NCBI GenBank assembly: GCA_965221465.1
Contig: OZ244892.1
Coordinates: 2,914,001-2,978,000 of the forward strand
DNA: 64,000 bases
Direction: 5' to 3'
Source of the DNA: Azophilus sp965221465
GTDB taxonomy: Bacteria > Pseudomonadota > Gammaproteobacteria > Pseudomonadales > Azotimanducaceae
A program made the position numbers and the translations under genes. The notes under the pieces were generated by a model. It was not told where the DNA came from. It made no database searches and saw only the letters and a list, made by a program, of their open reading frames with translations. Positions 1 through 9,012 of this stretch are shown one piece after another (position 1 is the first letter of the stretch; each line of letters starts with the position of its first letter).

Positions 1-434
1 CGATCGCCTTCCCGAAGCGCCAGGCTGGCATCCGCAACGATCGAGCCGGGCCGGAATTCCTGCGCACCCTCGCCGCCGGGAAGGCCGTACAGCGCCATCC
101 AGTCCGCCCCGACCACCTGGAAGCGGCGTCCGTCCGCAACGATCTGCCCGTCGACCATCGGTACCAGACCCAGCACGTCCGGCAACTCGCCGTCACGCCA
201 TCGCCGACGCAGTTCGAAATAGTCGTTCATGGTGGCGCCGCGCTTTTCCGCGAGATGGGTCAGCCCGCCGAGATGAGGCGACCGGTTGGCTTCGAGCGAC
301 TCGGCCACCGACAGGCCGATCAGGTGTACCGCCACCGTCGAGGCGACCCCCAGGGATATGCCGACGAGGGCGGTCAGCGTGGTCCAGCCGGTGCGGGCGA
401 AGAACCGAGCGAAGCCGAGTGCAATCAGCTTCAA
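1..434 (-). CDS. ABC transporter permease (FtsX/MacB/LolC-like), 3' part outside window
   Basis: This is the first ~144 residues of a permease that continues beyond the left edge. Reading starts at a TTG (434-432) that overlaps the TGA of the upstream ATPase gene, so the two are translationally coupled. The N-terminus has a basic patch, then one hydrophobic helix (TTLTALVGISLGVAS, about residues 16-35), then a soluble stretch with GRRFQVVGADWMALYGL. This is the usual layout of FtsX/MacB-type permeases, with one TM helix followed by a periplasmic MacB_PCD domain. With the adjacent LolD-type ATPase it would form an exporter or mechanotransducer for a lipid, lipoprotein or peptide. The substrate cannot be told from this fragment. 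Confidence 0.75.
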   Translation of the reverse strand, partial: MKLIALGFARFFARTGWTTLTALVGISLGVASTVAVHLIGLSVAESLEANRSPHLGGLTHLAEKRGATMNDYFELRRRWRDGELPDVLGLVPMVDGQIVADGRRFQVVGADWMALYGLPGGEGAQEFRPGSIVADASLALREGD

Positions 435-1099
435 CGGCCGAGTTCCACGACGCGGTCGGCACGCCGGGCAATCGTCTCGCTGTGCGTGGCGATCACCATG
501 GCGCAGTTCAACCGCTCCACTTCGGACCACAACAGATTCGCGATTCGCTCGCTGTTGCGCGGGTCCAGGTTGCCGGTGGGCTCGTCCGCAAGAACGATGC
601 CGGGCTCGTGGGCGATGGCCCGGGCAATGGCGACCCGTTGCCGCTCCCCGCCGGAGAGGGAATCGGGAAACGCGTCCGGAAGGTCGGCGAGCCCCAGTGC
701 TTCGAGGCGTTGGCGCGCCCTTGGCAAGAGGTCTTGACGCCGATTCAGTTCCAGCGGCAGGCGGACGTTTTCCAATACCGTGAGCGTCGGGACGAGGTTG
801 AAAAACTGGAATACGTAACCCACCAGGCGGCGCCGCAACGCCGACCGCGCCCCCGCGTCCAGTTCATCGAGGGCATGCAGCACCTCACCCTCGCGCAAGG
901 TCAGCCTGCCCGCATCGACGGCCAGCAGACCCGCAATCAGGTTCAACAGGGTAGACTTGCCGGACCCGCTCGGGCCGCAGATCGCAACCACTTCGCCGGC
1001 GGCGACGGAGAGATGGAGATCGTCGAGAACCGGCAGGTACCTGCGCCCGTCGGAGAATCCCTTGCGCACCCCTTCCAGCGCGACAGCAGGCGCAGCCAC
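431..1099 (-). CDS. ABC transporter ATP-binding protein, LolD/MacB type
   Basis: A 222-residue ATPase of the LolD/FtsE/MacB subfamily, which powers FtsX-like permeases. Walker A is GPSGSGKST at residues 42-50. The signature LSGGERQR lies near residue 150 and Walker B VLADEPTGNLD near 170, followed by a switch-region His (ATHSE). Length matches the family (about 220-235). The stop overlaps the TTG start of the downstream permease, an ATPase-permease operon. A role in lipoprotein or lipid export is inferred from subfamily only; LolD proper would need a LolC/LolE partner, and the permease here is only partly visible. Confidence 0.92.
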   Translation of the reverse strand: MAAPAVALEGVRKGFSDGRRYLPVLDDLHLSVAAGEVVAICGPSGSGKSTLLNLIAGLLAVDAGRLTLREGEVLHALDELDAGARSALRRRLVGYVFQFFNLVPTLTVLENVRLPLELNRRQDLLPRARQRLEALGLADLPDAFPDSLSGGERQRVAIARAIAHEPGIVLADEPTGNLDPRNSERIANLLWSEVERLNCAMVIATHSETIARRADRVVELGR

Positions 1100-1254
1100 G
1101 TTTCAGCCTCTGAAAGCTCTTGCCGGAGAAGCATCGCAGACTCTGAGGCGTGAAAGGCGCAACTCGACACACCGGCCCGTCGAACCAGTTTCAGGGTATC
1201 GCCACTTGCCGAAGCAACGCCTCCGCTGGCACTGGGCGCGACCGGTGGCGACGC

Positions 1255-2007
1255 TCACCGGGCGTCCTGCATGCCTTCCCAGCGGAGTTCCGGCGTCAAC
1301 TCCGGCAGGTGCGCCTCCTCCCGAACGGCATCGAGGAGCGAATCGCAGTCTGCATACGGTGCAATCATCTCCAGGGTGGTGACGGTGGGCGCGATCATCG
1401 GCCACTGACCCGCCTCTCGGAGCCGCATCGCCTCGGACGGGCGGATCCAGCAACTGTGCTGGGTCTCGGTCTCGTGAGCCAGCGTATCCTGACCGGAGGG
1501 CATTGCGGCAACGAAGAAACGCGTGTCGAAACGGCGTGGCGCCGCCTCCGGCGTCAGCCAGTGGCTGAAGTAAAAGACCTTGTCGCAATCGAGGCGCAAT
1601 TCTTCCAGCGCGCAAAGGGCAGCCAGGTCGAGCCGGCCATCGAGCAGCCTCGTGCGGTACTCGGCAAAGCGTTGCTGCGACCCGCCGCCGTCAATGGCCG
1701 GCCCCCTCGCCGTGCTCGCGAACAGAACGCCGCATTCCTCGAAACACTCGCGGATTGCCGCCACCCAATAGCGCAAGCCCCCGCCGGTGACCCCCAGAGC
1801 CCGATTCGCTGTCGCCTCGTCGACGCCGTCGCAGAGGCCGGGCACATGGTCCGCCTCGTCGACCTTGCCCCCCGGGAAGACGTGCAGGTTGGGAAAGTCA
1901 CCACGGCCCGGGCGTTGAATCATGAATACCTCGATGCCTTTCCGGCCCTGGCGCGTCAGCACGACGGTTGCCGCCAGCCGGATGTTGCCTCGCTTCAGAG
2001 GCTCCAC
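1255..2007 (-). CDS. Nudix hydrolase, NUDT19/RP2-like
   Basis: A Nudix-fold hydrolase, which cleaves nucleoside diphosphates linked to another group; relatives include CoA and nucleotide-sugar diphosphatases. It begins LAATVVLTRQG and has a Nudix box split by an insertion: FPGGKVDEAD, then about 30 residues, then AAIRECFEECGVLFA, which supplies the RExxEE metal-binding core. That insertion and the C-terminal helical region are typical of NUDT19/RP2-like members. I chose a GTG at 2007, preceded by AGGCGG. An in-frame ATG at 2115 would add 36 residues of poor quality and leave only 35 bp to the divergent repressor gene. Substrate unknown. Confidence 0.82.
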   Translation of the reverse strand: MEPLKRGNIRLAATVVLTRQGRKGIEVFMIQRPGRGDFPNLHVFPGGKVDEADHVPGLCDGVDEATANRALGVTGGGLRYWVAAIRECFEECGVLFASTARGPAIDGGGSQQRFAEYRTRLLDGRLDLAALCALEELRLDCDKVFYFSHWLTPEAAPRRFDTRFFVAAMPSGQDTLAHETETQHSCWIRPSEAMRLREAGQWPMIAPTVTTLEMIAPYADCDSLLDAVREEAHLPELTPELRWEGMQDAR

Positions 2008-2150
2008 TAGACCGCCTGCATTGACTATACTTCCGGGTCTGGCAGTTCGTTGTTCATGTTGACGTCTCGTCGTCAGTTTGGGGCAGCGGCGAATGTATGT
2101 GTAGTTATTCGTCACGTCACGGAGAGTGACTCGCGCAAGCGAGGCATCGC

Positions 2151-2435
2151 ATGAGAGAGAAGCCCTACAAATTTGTCTTGCGCCTGCCTGCGGCCATTCG
2201 CGAGAAAGTCGTGGAAGCCGCCGGGCGGTATCGGCGCAGCATCAATTCCGAAATTGTAGCGCGATTGGAGTTGTCGTTCAGCGAAGGCTCGGAGGCAGAG
2301 GTCGCACCACCCCTGCACCCGCACCTCGAGCGCATTCTGCGCAATCGGCTGGACGACAGCGAGCAACGCCTGATTCTCGGTTTCCGGCAGCTTGGGGACA
2401 AGAAGCGCGAGGCATTGCTGAACCTGCTGGACTGA
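2151..2435 (+). CDS. Arc-family ribbon-helix-helix DNA-binding protein
   Basis: A 94-residue protein beginning KPYKFVLRLPAAIREKVVEAAG, followed by RRSINSEIVARLELSF. This is the Arc/MetJ beta strand and two helices, with conserved basic residues and the NSEI helix start. The C-terminal half (about residues 55-94) is charged and helical and could mediate oligomerisation. Arc proteins bind DNA as dimers through the paired N-terminal strand. The gene diverges from the Nudix hydrolase across a short intergenic region, so autoregulation and control of the Nudix gene are plausible. No target is demonstrated. Confidence 0.85.
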   Translation: MREKPYKFVLRLPAAIREKVVEAAGRYRRSINSEIVARLELSFSEGSEAEVAPPLHPHLERILRNRLDDSEQRLILGFRQLGDKKREALLNLLD

Positions 2436-2474
2436 TTCGTCCGACGCCATGGCCTCGGCGCCCGCGGGGATTCT

Positions 2475-2927
2475 TCAGCGCCTCCTTCTCAGGGCGACCA
2501 CGTTGTCGGCCTTCACCGCGTGCCGTTTTGGGGAGAGGGCGATCTCCCAGGTCAGGGTGCGCTCGCCCTCGTGCAGGAACCCCCGGAAGCCACAGCCGCC
2601 GGCGACATCGAATAGCGCAACGGCTGCATGGGCACCGCTGTTGGCATTCCAGAGCAGCCCGAGGTTCGGCACACTCTCGAGCTTCGCAATGCCGTCCGCA
2701 GCTACTGCGCCGAGTCGTGCATCGATGATGTACGTCCCCACATCGTTGGGTGCGATGCGCACGGACAGATCCCGGCTTTTCTCCCCCTTGACCCGGTAGC
2801 CGCCGGCCAGCGTGAATCCGCCCCTGTCCTGCTCGATCCTGAGGTCGCATTCGATCTGCCTGCCGAGGCTCGCGCCTTCCACCAGCAGGCTGCCTCGACC
2901 CGACCAGTCTCCCGACTTGAGCAACAC
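2475..2927 (-). CDS. Conserved hypothetical protein (beta-rich, ~150 aa)
   Basis: About 150 residues from a GTG at 2927 to a stop at 2475, lying between the Arc gene and the divergent lhr gene. I do not recognise the family. The sequence is rich in alternating hydrophobic and polar stretches (LVEGASLGRQIECDLRIEQ, GGFTLAGGYRVKG, VGTYIIDARLGA), consistent with a beta-sandwich. It ends in a basic LRRRR tail. There is no signal peptide or membrane helix. The open frame runs far upstream antisense to lhr, but that extension has no protein-like character, so the start is placed before the lhr start. It could be longer if an ATG overlapping lhr is used. Confidence 0.5.
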   Translation of the reverse strand: MLLKSGDWSGRGSLLVEGASLGRQIECDLRIEQDRGGFTLAGGYRVKGEKSRDLSVRIAPNDVGTYIIDARLGAVAADGIAKLESVPNLGLLWNANSGAHAAVALFDVAGGCGFRGFLHEGERTLTWEIALSPKRHAVKADNVVALRRRR

Positions 2928-3002
2928 CCTATCCGCTCGTCTGTCCCCGATTTCTCGAGCGGAAGCGTAGCACTGATTTCCGAATGCCCCATAATCCGGT
3001 CC

Positions 3003-6000
3003 ATGGGTGTCCTGGAGTTCTTTCATCCCGCTATCCGGTCCTGGTTCGAAAGCCGGTTCCCCGCCCCGACCGACGTGCAGGCCAGAACCTGGCCGCGCAT
3101 CGCCGGGGGCGCCCACGTGCTGGCCACCGCACCCACCGGCAGCGGCAAGACGCTGACCGCGTTTCTCTGGTCGCTGCATCGATTCGCCGCAGGCATCAGT
3201 CGCACCGGCCACACCCGGGTTCTCTACGTCTCGCCGCTCAAGGCGCTCAACAACGACATTCAGCGAAACCTGCTCGGCCCGCTGGGTGAACTCCGGGACG
3301 AACACGGTTTTCCCTCGGTCAGCGTGCAGACCCGTTCCGGAGACACGCCGCAGAGCGATCGCCAGCGCATGCTGCGCAGCCCGCCGGACATCCTGATCAC
3401 CACCCCGGAAAGCCTGACCCTGCTGCTGACCTCGACTCGGGGGCGGCAGGCGCTTTCGACGGTGGAAACCCTGGTTCTCGACGAGGTGCACGCGGTCGTG
3501 GCCAACCGGCGGGGGGTGCAGTTGATGACGTCCGTCGAGCGGTTGGCCGCCGTCGCCGGCGAGTTTCAGCGCATTGCCCTGTCTGCAACCGTGAAACCCG
3601 CAGAAACCGTCGCCGCCTACATCGGTGGCTATCTTCCCGACGGTTCGGCCCGGCCGGTGCAGGTGGTCGCCGGCCGCGAGGACAAGACGGTCGACTTTCG
3701 GGTGCGGTTCCCGGAAGAAGCACGCAATGCCGCCGCCAACGACAAGAAGATCTGGGACCCGTTGTCCGATAGTTTTCGCGGCCTGATCGAGAGCAACCGC
3801 TCGACCCTGTTCTTCACGAACAGTCGCCGCCTTGCCGAGAAGATGACGCTCGAGATCAACGAGGACCAGCCGGCGCCACTGGCCTACGCCCACCACGGGT
3901 CCCTGGCCCGGGACATTCGTTCGGAAGTGGAGAAGCGCCTGAAGGCGGGCGAACTCGGCGCCATCGTCGCCACGAGTTCGCTGGAACTCGGCATCGACAT
4001 CGGCGCGCTCGACGAGGTTGTGCTGCTGCAGTCGCCGCCGTCCGTCGCTGCGGCACTGCAGCGCATCGGGCGTGCCGGGCACGGTGTCGGCGAGACAAGC
4101 AGGGGTACCCTCTATCCGACGCATGCCCAGGACTTTCTCGAAGCGGCCGTGCTTGCCGAAGCCGTGGCGGCACGCGACATCGAGCCGCTCCAACCCATGA
4201 CAGGCTCCCTCGACGTACTCTGCCAGACCATCGTCTCGATGTGCGCGAACGAAACCTGGCGGGTGGACGACCTGTTCGCCCTGCTCCGGTCGAGTTCGCC
4301 CTATCGCAACCTTTCCCGGGACCGCTTCGATCTCGTTCTGGACATGCTCGCCGGCCGCTATGCGGGCTCCCGGGTGCGGGAACTGAAACCGCGCATCGCC
4401 TACGACCGTATCGACGGGACCGTGCGCGCCAACCGGAGCGCCCTCTTTGCCCTTTACAACTCCGGAGGCACCATTCCCGACCGGGGCTACTTTCAACTGC
4501 GTCACGCCGATTCCGGCACACCCATCGGCGAACTGGACGAGGAATTCGTCTGGGAAGCATCGGTAGGCCAGACCTTCAACCTGGGCACGCAGAACTGGCA
4601 GATCCAGCGCATCACGCACAACGATGTGCTGGTGCGGGCGGCGAAGCCGGGCGCTACCTCCCTGCCTTTCTGGCGGGCCGAGCGTTTCGATCGCAGCTTC
4701 CACTTCTCCTGCCGCATTGCCGACTACCTGGAACGGGCCGAGGAAGCGCTCGCGGCCGGCAGGGATGGCGAACTCGAGGAGGCGCTCGGCCAGCGGGCCG
4801 GTTTCGACAGCATCGCCGCCGGGGAACTCATCGGCTATCTGCAGCGCCAGCGCGACACGACCGGCGCGCCGCTGCCGCACCGCCGTCATCTTCTGCTGGA
4901 AATCGTGCGCACCGGCCCGGGCGGCTACCGGGGGCCGGATGCGCCCCGGCAGCTGGTGATACACACCTTCTGGGGCGGCGCCGTGAACCGCCCCTGGGCT
5001 CTGGCCCTGGAGGCGGCCTGGCGCGAGCGGTTCGACACCGTTCCCGACGTGCACGCAGACAACAATGCCGTCGTCGTGCAACTGAAACAGGATCTGGAAC
5101 CGGACGCGCTGCTGCACCTGGTCACACCGGAAAATCTCGATGCCCTGCTGCGCCAATCGCTGGAAGGCTCCGGTTATTTCGGCGCCCGCTTCCGGGAATG
5201 CGCGGGCCGCGCTCTGCTGCTGACCCGGCAGCGATTCAATCAGCGCCTGCCGTTGTGGATGAGCCGCATGCAGGCAAAGAAGCTCCTGACCGCAACCAGG
5301 AAGTACCCCGACTTCCCCATCCTTCTGGAAGCGTGGCGAACCTGCCTGGTGGACGAGTTCGACCTGGGGGCGCTGAAGGCGATGCTCGGCGAATTGCGCG
5401 ATGGCGAGCTGACCTATACGTGCGTCGACATCGGCGCGCCGAGCCCGTTTGCGGCCAACGTGACGTTCGACCAGTTGAGCCGTTACATGTACGCCGACGA
5501 TACCCCCGAGCGGCCCGGCGCCAGCGCCCTCGACAGCGACCTGATCGAACAGGCGGCCGGCGACGAATCCCTGCGGCCCAGGCTCGAACCTGCCGTGATC
5601 GAGGCTTTCGAGAACAAACGGCAGCGGCGGTCGGAAGGCTATCGGCCCCAATCGACCGCAGCGTGGCTCGAATGGGCGAAGGAGCGGGTGCTGGTTCCCG
5701 CTGACGAGTGGCCTGCCGATGTCGAACACCCCCGTCTGGTGGTGTTTGAGGCCGGCAGGCGCGCCTGGATCGCGCACCTCGAAACGGCCAGGGCGCTGGT
5801 GGACACGGGCCTGTGTGCTCACCCGGAAACGGCGCCCAGGCGATTCCCCGAGACCGGGGACACTCGAACCGCCCTGGAACTCGCCCGGGAAGCGCTGTCG
5901 TTCTACGGCCCCTGCACCCGGGCTCGAATCGAAGCGCTCTTGCCCTCTGTTCCCGAGGGGCTGCTCGACGACGATGGAGAACTCGTCTCGGGCAAGCTGG

Positions 6001-7484
6001 TGGAAGGCAGCGAGGCTGTCCATTACTGCGACCCGGAAAACATGCAATCGCTGCTGCGCTTCCAGCGCGCCGCCGGCCGCGCCGACTTCACCGCCCTGCC
6101 ACTGCGCGCGCTACCCGGCTTCTGGGCCGCATGGCAGGGTATCGAGCGGCCCTGGTCGGATGCGGGCGCGCTGCAGTCGATCGAACAGTTGAGCGGCTAT
6201 GCCGCCCCGGTTCACACCTGGCTCGGCGATTTCATGGCCTGTCGTTTCACCGATTTCGCCGACCATCTGCTGGACGAATTCCTCTCCCGGGAACCGTTCC
6301 TGTGGCACGGCGCCGGCAATCGCCGGATCACCTTCTGCTACCCGGAAGAGGCCGCCCCCGGCCGAAACGCCAAAGCCGTTCAGGCACGGGCTGGCTTGGA
6401 GCCGCTGTTCAACGACCGCACTGCCAGTTACAGCTTCCACCAGTTGAGCGACCGGGCAGCGATGCAGCGCCGTCGAACCGACGAGAACACGCCGACAGCG
6501 GCCGATGATTCTTCCCGGGAACCCGGTTCGAGCACGAGGCGGGGCACCAACCCCTCGAACGGTCGTCTCCACCACTCCGGTGGAGATGCACCGACATTCA
6601 ACGAGCAGTTTTGGGAAGCGGTCTGGCAGGGGGCACTCACTGCGGACAGCCCGGCGCCCCTGCGGGCCGGTTTGCGGCGTGATTTTCGCCTGGATGACTC
6701 TGGAAACCATGCGCGAAGCCAATCCGACACACGTTTGGAGACCCATTCGGGGACCCGTTCGGGAACCCGTTCGGGGACCCGTTCGGGAACCCGTTCGGGG
6801 ACCCGTTCGGGGACCCGAAATACACGCCGCCGCGCCCGCGCCGTCGCTCAGGGCTGGCCGGGACAATGGCGGCTCGTCGAGGCGATTCCGCCCCCAAGCG
6901 ATCCGCTGGAGCGACTCGAAGACGGCAAGGACCGCGTACGCGCCCTGGCAGAGCGCTACGGCATCCTGAACCGGGAAATCGTGAATCGCGAGGCCCGGTG
7001 GGGCGACCTCTTCAGGCCGGTACGGGTGATGGAACTTGCCGGCGAACTGATCGCCGGACACTTCTTCGAGGGCTTGTCAGGGCCACAGTTCATCACGCCC
7101 CGCGCGCTGCATCGGCTGAGAAACCACCGCCCGCCGCCGTGCTTCTGGTTCAACGCCGTGGACCCCGCAGCGCCTTGCGGCCTCTCCCTCGACTGGCCGG
7201 AACTGCCCCGCCGGCTGCCGGGCAACTACCTGTGTTTCGTTGACGGCGAACTGGCGCTGACGGTCGAGAACCAGGGCGCCCGGCTGACGTTCCACGTACC
7301 GCCCGACCACCCCGGCATCGATGCGGCAACGGCTCCCCTGCACTACCTGGCCGGTACGCGCCGGCGGGTGGCCGTCGAAACCATAAACGGCATCAACGCC
7401 CGCAAAAGCCCCTATCTGGACTGCCTGGACAAAACCCTGACCCGGGTCATGGATCACCGACGCGTTTACTTCGAACCCGGGTAA
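3003..7484 (+). CDS. lhr: Lhr-type DEAD/DEAH (SF2) helicase, full length
   Basis: A 1493-residue Lhr ATPase; Lhr proteins translocate 3'-5' on single-stranded DNA and unwind duplexes and RNA-DNA hybrids. Motif I APTGSGKT is at residues 43-50, motif II DEVH near 160, LSATV near 190 and motif VI QRIGRAGHG near 352. The WH and Lhr-core domains follow, then the long C-terminal domain found in full-length bacterial Lhr (E. coli about 1538 aa). The ATG at 3003 gives the canonical start just before the helicase fold. Around residues 1246-1272 it carries a (GTRS)n repeat encoded by 12-bp tandem units, inside a low-complexity Arg/Ser/Thr linker. It stands alone in its direction. Confidence 0.93.
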   Translation: MGVLEFFHPAIRSWFESRFPAPTDVQARTWPRIAGGAHVLATAPTGSGKTLTAFLWSLHRFAAGISRTGHTRVLYVSPLKALNNDIQRNLLGPLGELRDEHGFPSVSVQTRSGDTPQSDRQRMLRSPPDILITTPESLTLLLTSTRGRQALSTVETLVLDEVHAVVANRRGVQLMTSVERLAAVAGEFQRIALSATVKPAETVAAYIGGYLPDGSARPVQVVAGREDKTVDFRVRFPEEARNAAANDKKIWDPLSDSFRGLIESNRSTLFFTNSRRLAEKMTLEINEDQPAPLAYAHHGSLARDIRSEVEKRLKAGELGAIVATSSLELGIDIGALDEVVLLQSPPSVAAALQRIGRAGHGVGETSRGTLYPTHAQDFLEAAVLAEAVAARDIEPLQPMTGSLDVLCQTIVSMCANETWRVDDLFALLRSSSPYRNLSRDRFDLVLDMLAGRYAGSRVRELKPRIAYDRIDGTVRANRSALFALYNSGGTIPDRGYFQLRHADSGTPIGELDEEFVWEASVGQTFNLGTQNWQIQRITHNDVLVRAAKPGATSLPFWRAERFDRSFHFSCRIADYLERAEEALAAGRDGELEEALGQRAGFDSIAAGELIGYLQRQRDTTGAPLPHRRHLLLEIVRTGPGGYRGPDAPRQLVIHTFWGGAVNRPWALALEAAWRERFDTVPDVHADNNAVVVQLKQDLEPDALLHLVTPENLDALLRQSLEGSGYFGARFRECAGRALLLTRQRFNQRLPLWMSRMQAKKLLTATRKYPDFPILLEAWRTCLVDEFDLGALKAMLGELRDGELTYTCVDIGAPSPFAANVTFDQLSRYMYADDTPERPGASALDSDLIEQAAGDESLRPRLEPAVIEAFENKRQRRSEGYRPQSTAAWLEWAKERVLVPADEWPADVEHPRLVVFEAGRRAWIAHLETARALVDTGLCAHPETAPRRFPETGDTRTALELAREALSFYGPCTRARIEALLPSVPEGLLDDDGELVSGKLVEGSEAVHYCDPENMQSLLRFQRAAGRADFTALPLRALPGFWAAWQGIERPWSDAGALQSIEQLSGYAAPVHTWLGDFMACRFTDFADHLLDEFLSREPFLWHGAGNRRITFCYPEEAAPGRNAKAVQARAGLEPLFNDRTASYSFHQLSDRAAMQRRRTDENTPTAADDSSREPGSSTRRGTNPSNGRLHHSGGDAPTFNEQFWEAVWQGALTADSPAPLRAGLRRDFRLDDSGNHARSQSDTRLETHSGTRSGTRSGTRSGTRSGTRSGTRNTRRRARAVAQGWPGQWRLVEAIPPPSDPLERLEDGKDRVRALAERYGILNREIVNREARWGDLFRPVRVMELAGELIAGHFFEGLSGPQFITPRALHRLRNHRPPPCFWFNAVDPAAPCGLSLDWPELPRRLPGNYLCFVDGELALTVENQGARLTFHVPPDHPGIDAATAPLHYLAGTRRRVAVETINGINARKSPYLDCLDKTLTRVMDHRRVYFEPG
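6739..6818 (+). repeat. 12-bp tandem repeat inside lhr encoding (GTRS)n
   Basis: Six full 12-base units plus a partial one, consensus GGACCCGTTCGG. Units alternate between GGACCC and GAACCC, so there is a 24-bp higher-order period. The length is a multiple of three, so copy-number changes keep the lhr frame. The encoded peptide is a repeating Gly-Thr-Arg-Ser linker. Confidence 0.95.
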
Positions 7485-7529
7485 GACGCGCGGCCGGATA
7501 GCTTAGATGAAACGAATTTTCAAGTTTTT

Positions 7530-7765
7530 GATTTTTGAATCACTCATTCGCGTGGAGAATCGTCTCTTCGATCAGGCTCCGAGAACCGGTATGCGGTACG
7601 TGCATGCGGCGCACCAGGCGGCAGCGCTTACCGCTACGATAGGCGCCAGAGCGAGCCCTAACAGCGCCGCATACACGCACCGCACACCGGTTCTCTCCCA
7701 GCAGTTGTCAAGTGTTCCTTGCGCGTCATCCTCCCGGCGCGCCGGGTTCGGAACTCGCATATCTC
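7530..7765 (-). repeat. Dispersed repeat family A, copy 1 (long-hairpin element)
   Basis: This segment matches 44335-44530 on the opposite strand over about 190 bp at roughly 90% identity by eye. Two 32-base arms (7581-7612 and 7664-7695) form a near-perfect inverted repeat beginning GAGAACCGGT, enclosing about 50 bp, so the RNA or single strand can fold into a long hairpin. The left flank (7530-7580) also aligns with the partial copy near 31360. A roughly 60-codon open frame (containing LALAPIVAVSAAAWCAA) persists in copies 1 and 4, but the differences look no more protein-like than DNA-like. It sits between the convergent lhr and acuI genes and fills that 390-bp gap. Confidence 0.85.
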
Positions 7766-7875
7766 AACAACTTTCGTAGCGCGGGCGTCGACATTCCGTC
7801 CCCAGCCCGACGGCACTCGCCGACACGCATTCACACAAATGCGACGCATGGCCCACTGCGAGCCGGGCCGCAGAT

Positions 7876-8880
7876 TCAACGGGTCAGATCGACGAGCCCG
7901 CGGCCCACCATCTCGCCGGCAAGGATGCGGTCGATCGCGTCCGAGAGCGTGTCCAGCGTCAGCGGCGCCACCAGGTCGTCAAGACCCTCGAGACGCCAGG
8001 GCCCGGCAAGCTTGTTCCAGATCTCCGCTTTGGCCGGCAACGGCAACTGCACGGAGTCGATGCCCAGCAGGTTCACGTGCCGGAGGATGAACGGCAGCAC
8101 GGTTGCCGGGATTTCCGGCGACGCCACCAGCCCGCAGGCCGCCAGGCTCGCACCGTAGCGCAGCGATTTCAGCCCGTTGACCAGGATCTGCCCGCCGACG
8201 GTATCGACCACCCCGCCCCAGGTCTCGCGGAGCAACGGCCGCTCCGCACCGGCCAGGGCGTCGTCGCGCCCCAGTACTTCGGCAGCACCGAGCCGGCGAA
8301 GGAAATCGTGCTGCGACGTCTTGCCGGTCACCGCATGCACTTCGTAGCCCAGGTGCGTGAGCAACTTGACGGCAATCGACCCGACCCCTCCGGTGGCGCC
8401 TGTCACCAGCACCGGACCGCCGCCGGGGTTCGTACCGGCGAGTTCCAGTTTGTGCACCGAGAGTGCGGCCGTGAACCCGGCCGTGCCCAATATCATGCTC
8501 GTGCGCAAATCGAGCCCGTCCGGTATCGGCACCGCCCAACCGGCCGGAACGCGAATTTTCTGCCCGTAACCGCCCGGCGTGTTCATGCCCAGATCGAAGC
8601 CGATAACGATGACCTCGTCGCCCGGGGCGAACTCGGCGGACGACGACGCCGCCACGGTTCCCGCGGCATCGATACCGGGCGTGTGCGGAAAGTTGCGGGT
8701 GACCCCGGGATTGCCGGTCGCCGACAACGCATCCTTGTAGTTGAGCGAGGAGTACGCCACGTCGATCAGCAGTTCGCCTTCGGGGAGGCTGGCGATGTCG
8801 CGCTCGACGATGCTGCGCGAAAATGTCGGCTTGCCGCCGGCTTCGGTCTTCTCGACCAGAAATGCGCGAAATGATGTCAT
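7876..8880 (-). CDS. acuI: Acrylyl-CoA reductase (AcuI/YhdH family MDR oxidoreductase)
   Basis: A 334-residue medium-chain dehydrogenase/reductase of the YhdH/AcuI type, which uses NADPH to reduce acrylyl-CoA to propionyl-CoA and detoxifies acrylyl-CoA arising from DMSP or 3-hydroxypropionate metabolism. Family features are SSLNYKDALS near residue 46, FPHTPGIDAAGTV near 65, and the Rossmann glycine motif VTGATGGVGSIAVKLL near 157. The zinc-ligand cysteines of true alcohol dehydrogenases are absent, as expected. Length matches the family (about 325-335). It is a single gene convergent with lhr. A related quinone-oxidoreductase-like function cannot be excluded. Confidence 0.85.
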   Translation of the reverse strand: MTSFRAFLVEKTEAGGKPTFSRSIVERDIASLPEGELLIDVAYSSLNYKDALSATGNPGVTRNFPHTPGIDAAGTVAASSSAEFAPGDEVIVIGFDLGMNTPGGYGQKIRVPAGWAVPIPDGLDLRTSMILGTAGFTAALSVHKLELAGTNPGGGPVLVTGATGGVGSIAVKLLTHLGYEVHAVTGKTSQHDFLRRLGAAEVLGRDDALAGAERPLLRETWGGVVDTVGGQILVNGLKSLRYGASLAACGLVASPEIPATVLPFILRHVNLLGIDSVQLPLPAKAEIWNKLAGPWRLEGLDDLVAPLTLDTLSDAIDRILAGEMVGRGLVDLTR

Positions 8881-9012
8881 GAGAATCTCGTACTCTTCCG
8901 AAAACGAATCAAGGACGGGATGGAGACGGGCTGGATATGCCCACCCGGCACCATCAACGCGCTATTGTAGCCGCACCGCCGCGCAGTTCCGATACGATTG
9001 CCGCCCGCCTCA

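Noticed and set aside
2475..6047. A 1190-codon open frame antisense to lhr
   Set aside because: Only the last ~150 codons (beyond the lhr start) read like protein; the rest is the high-GC antisense shadow of the helicase gene.
7572..7760. Small protein (about 62 aa) in repeat family A, also at 44301
   Set aside because: The frame is open in both full copies but substitutions fall at all codon positions and the truncated copies do not keep it; treated as a repeat, not a gene.
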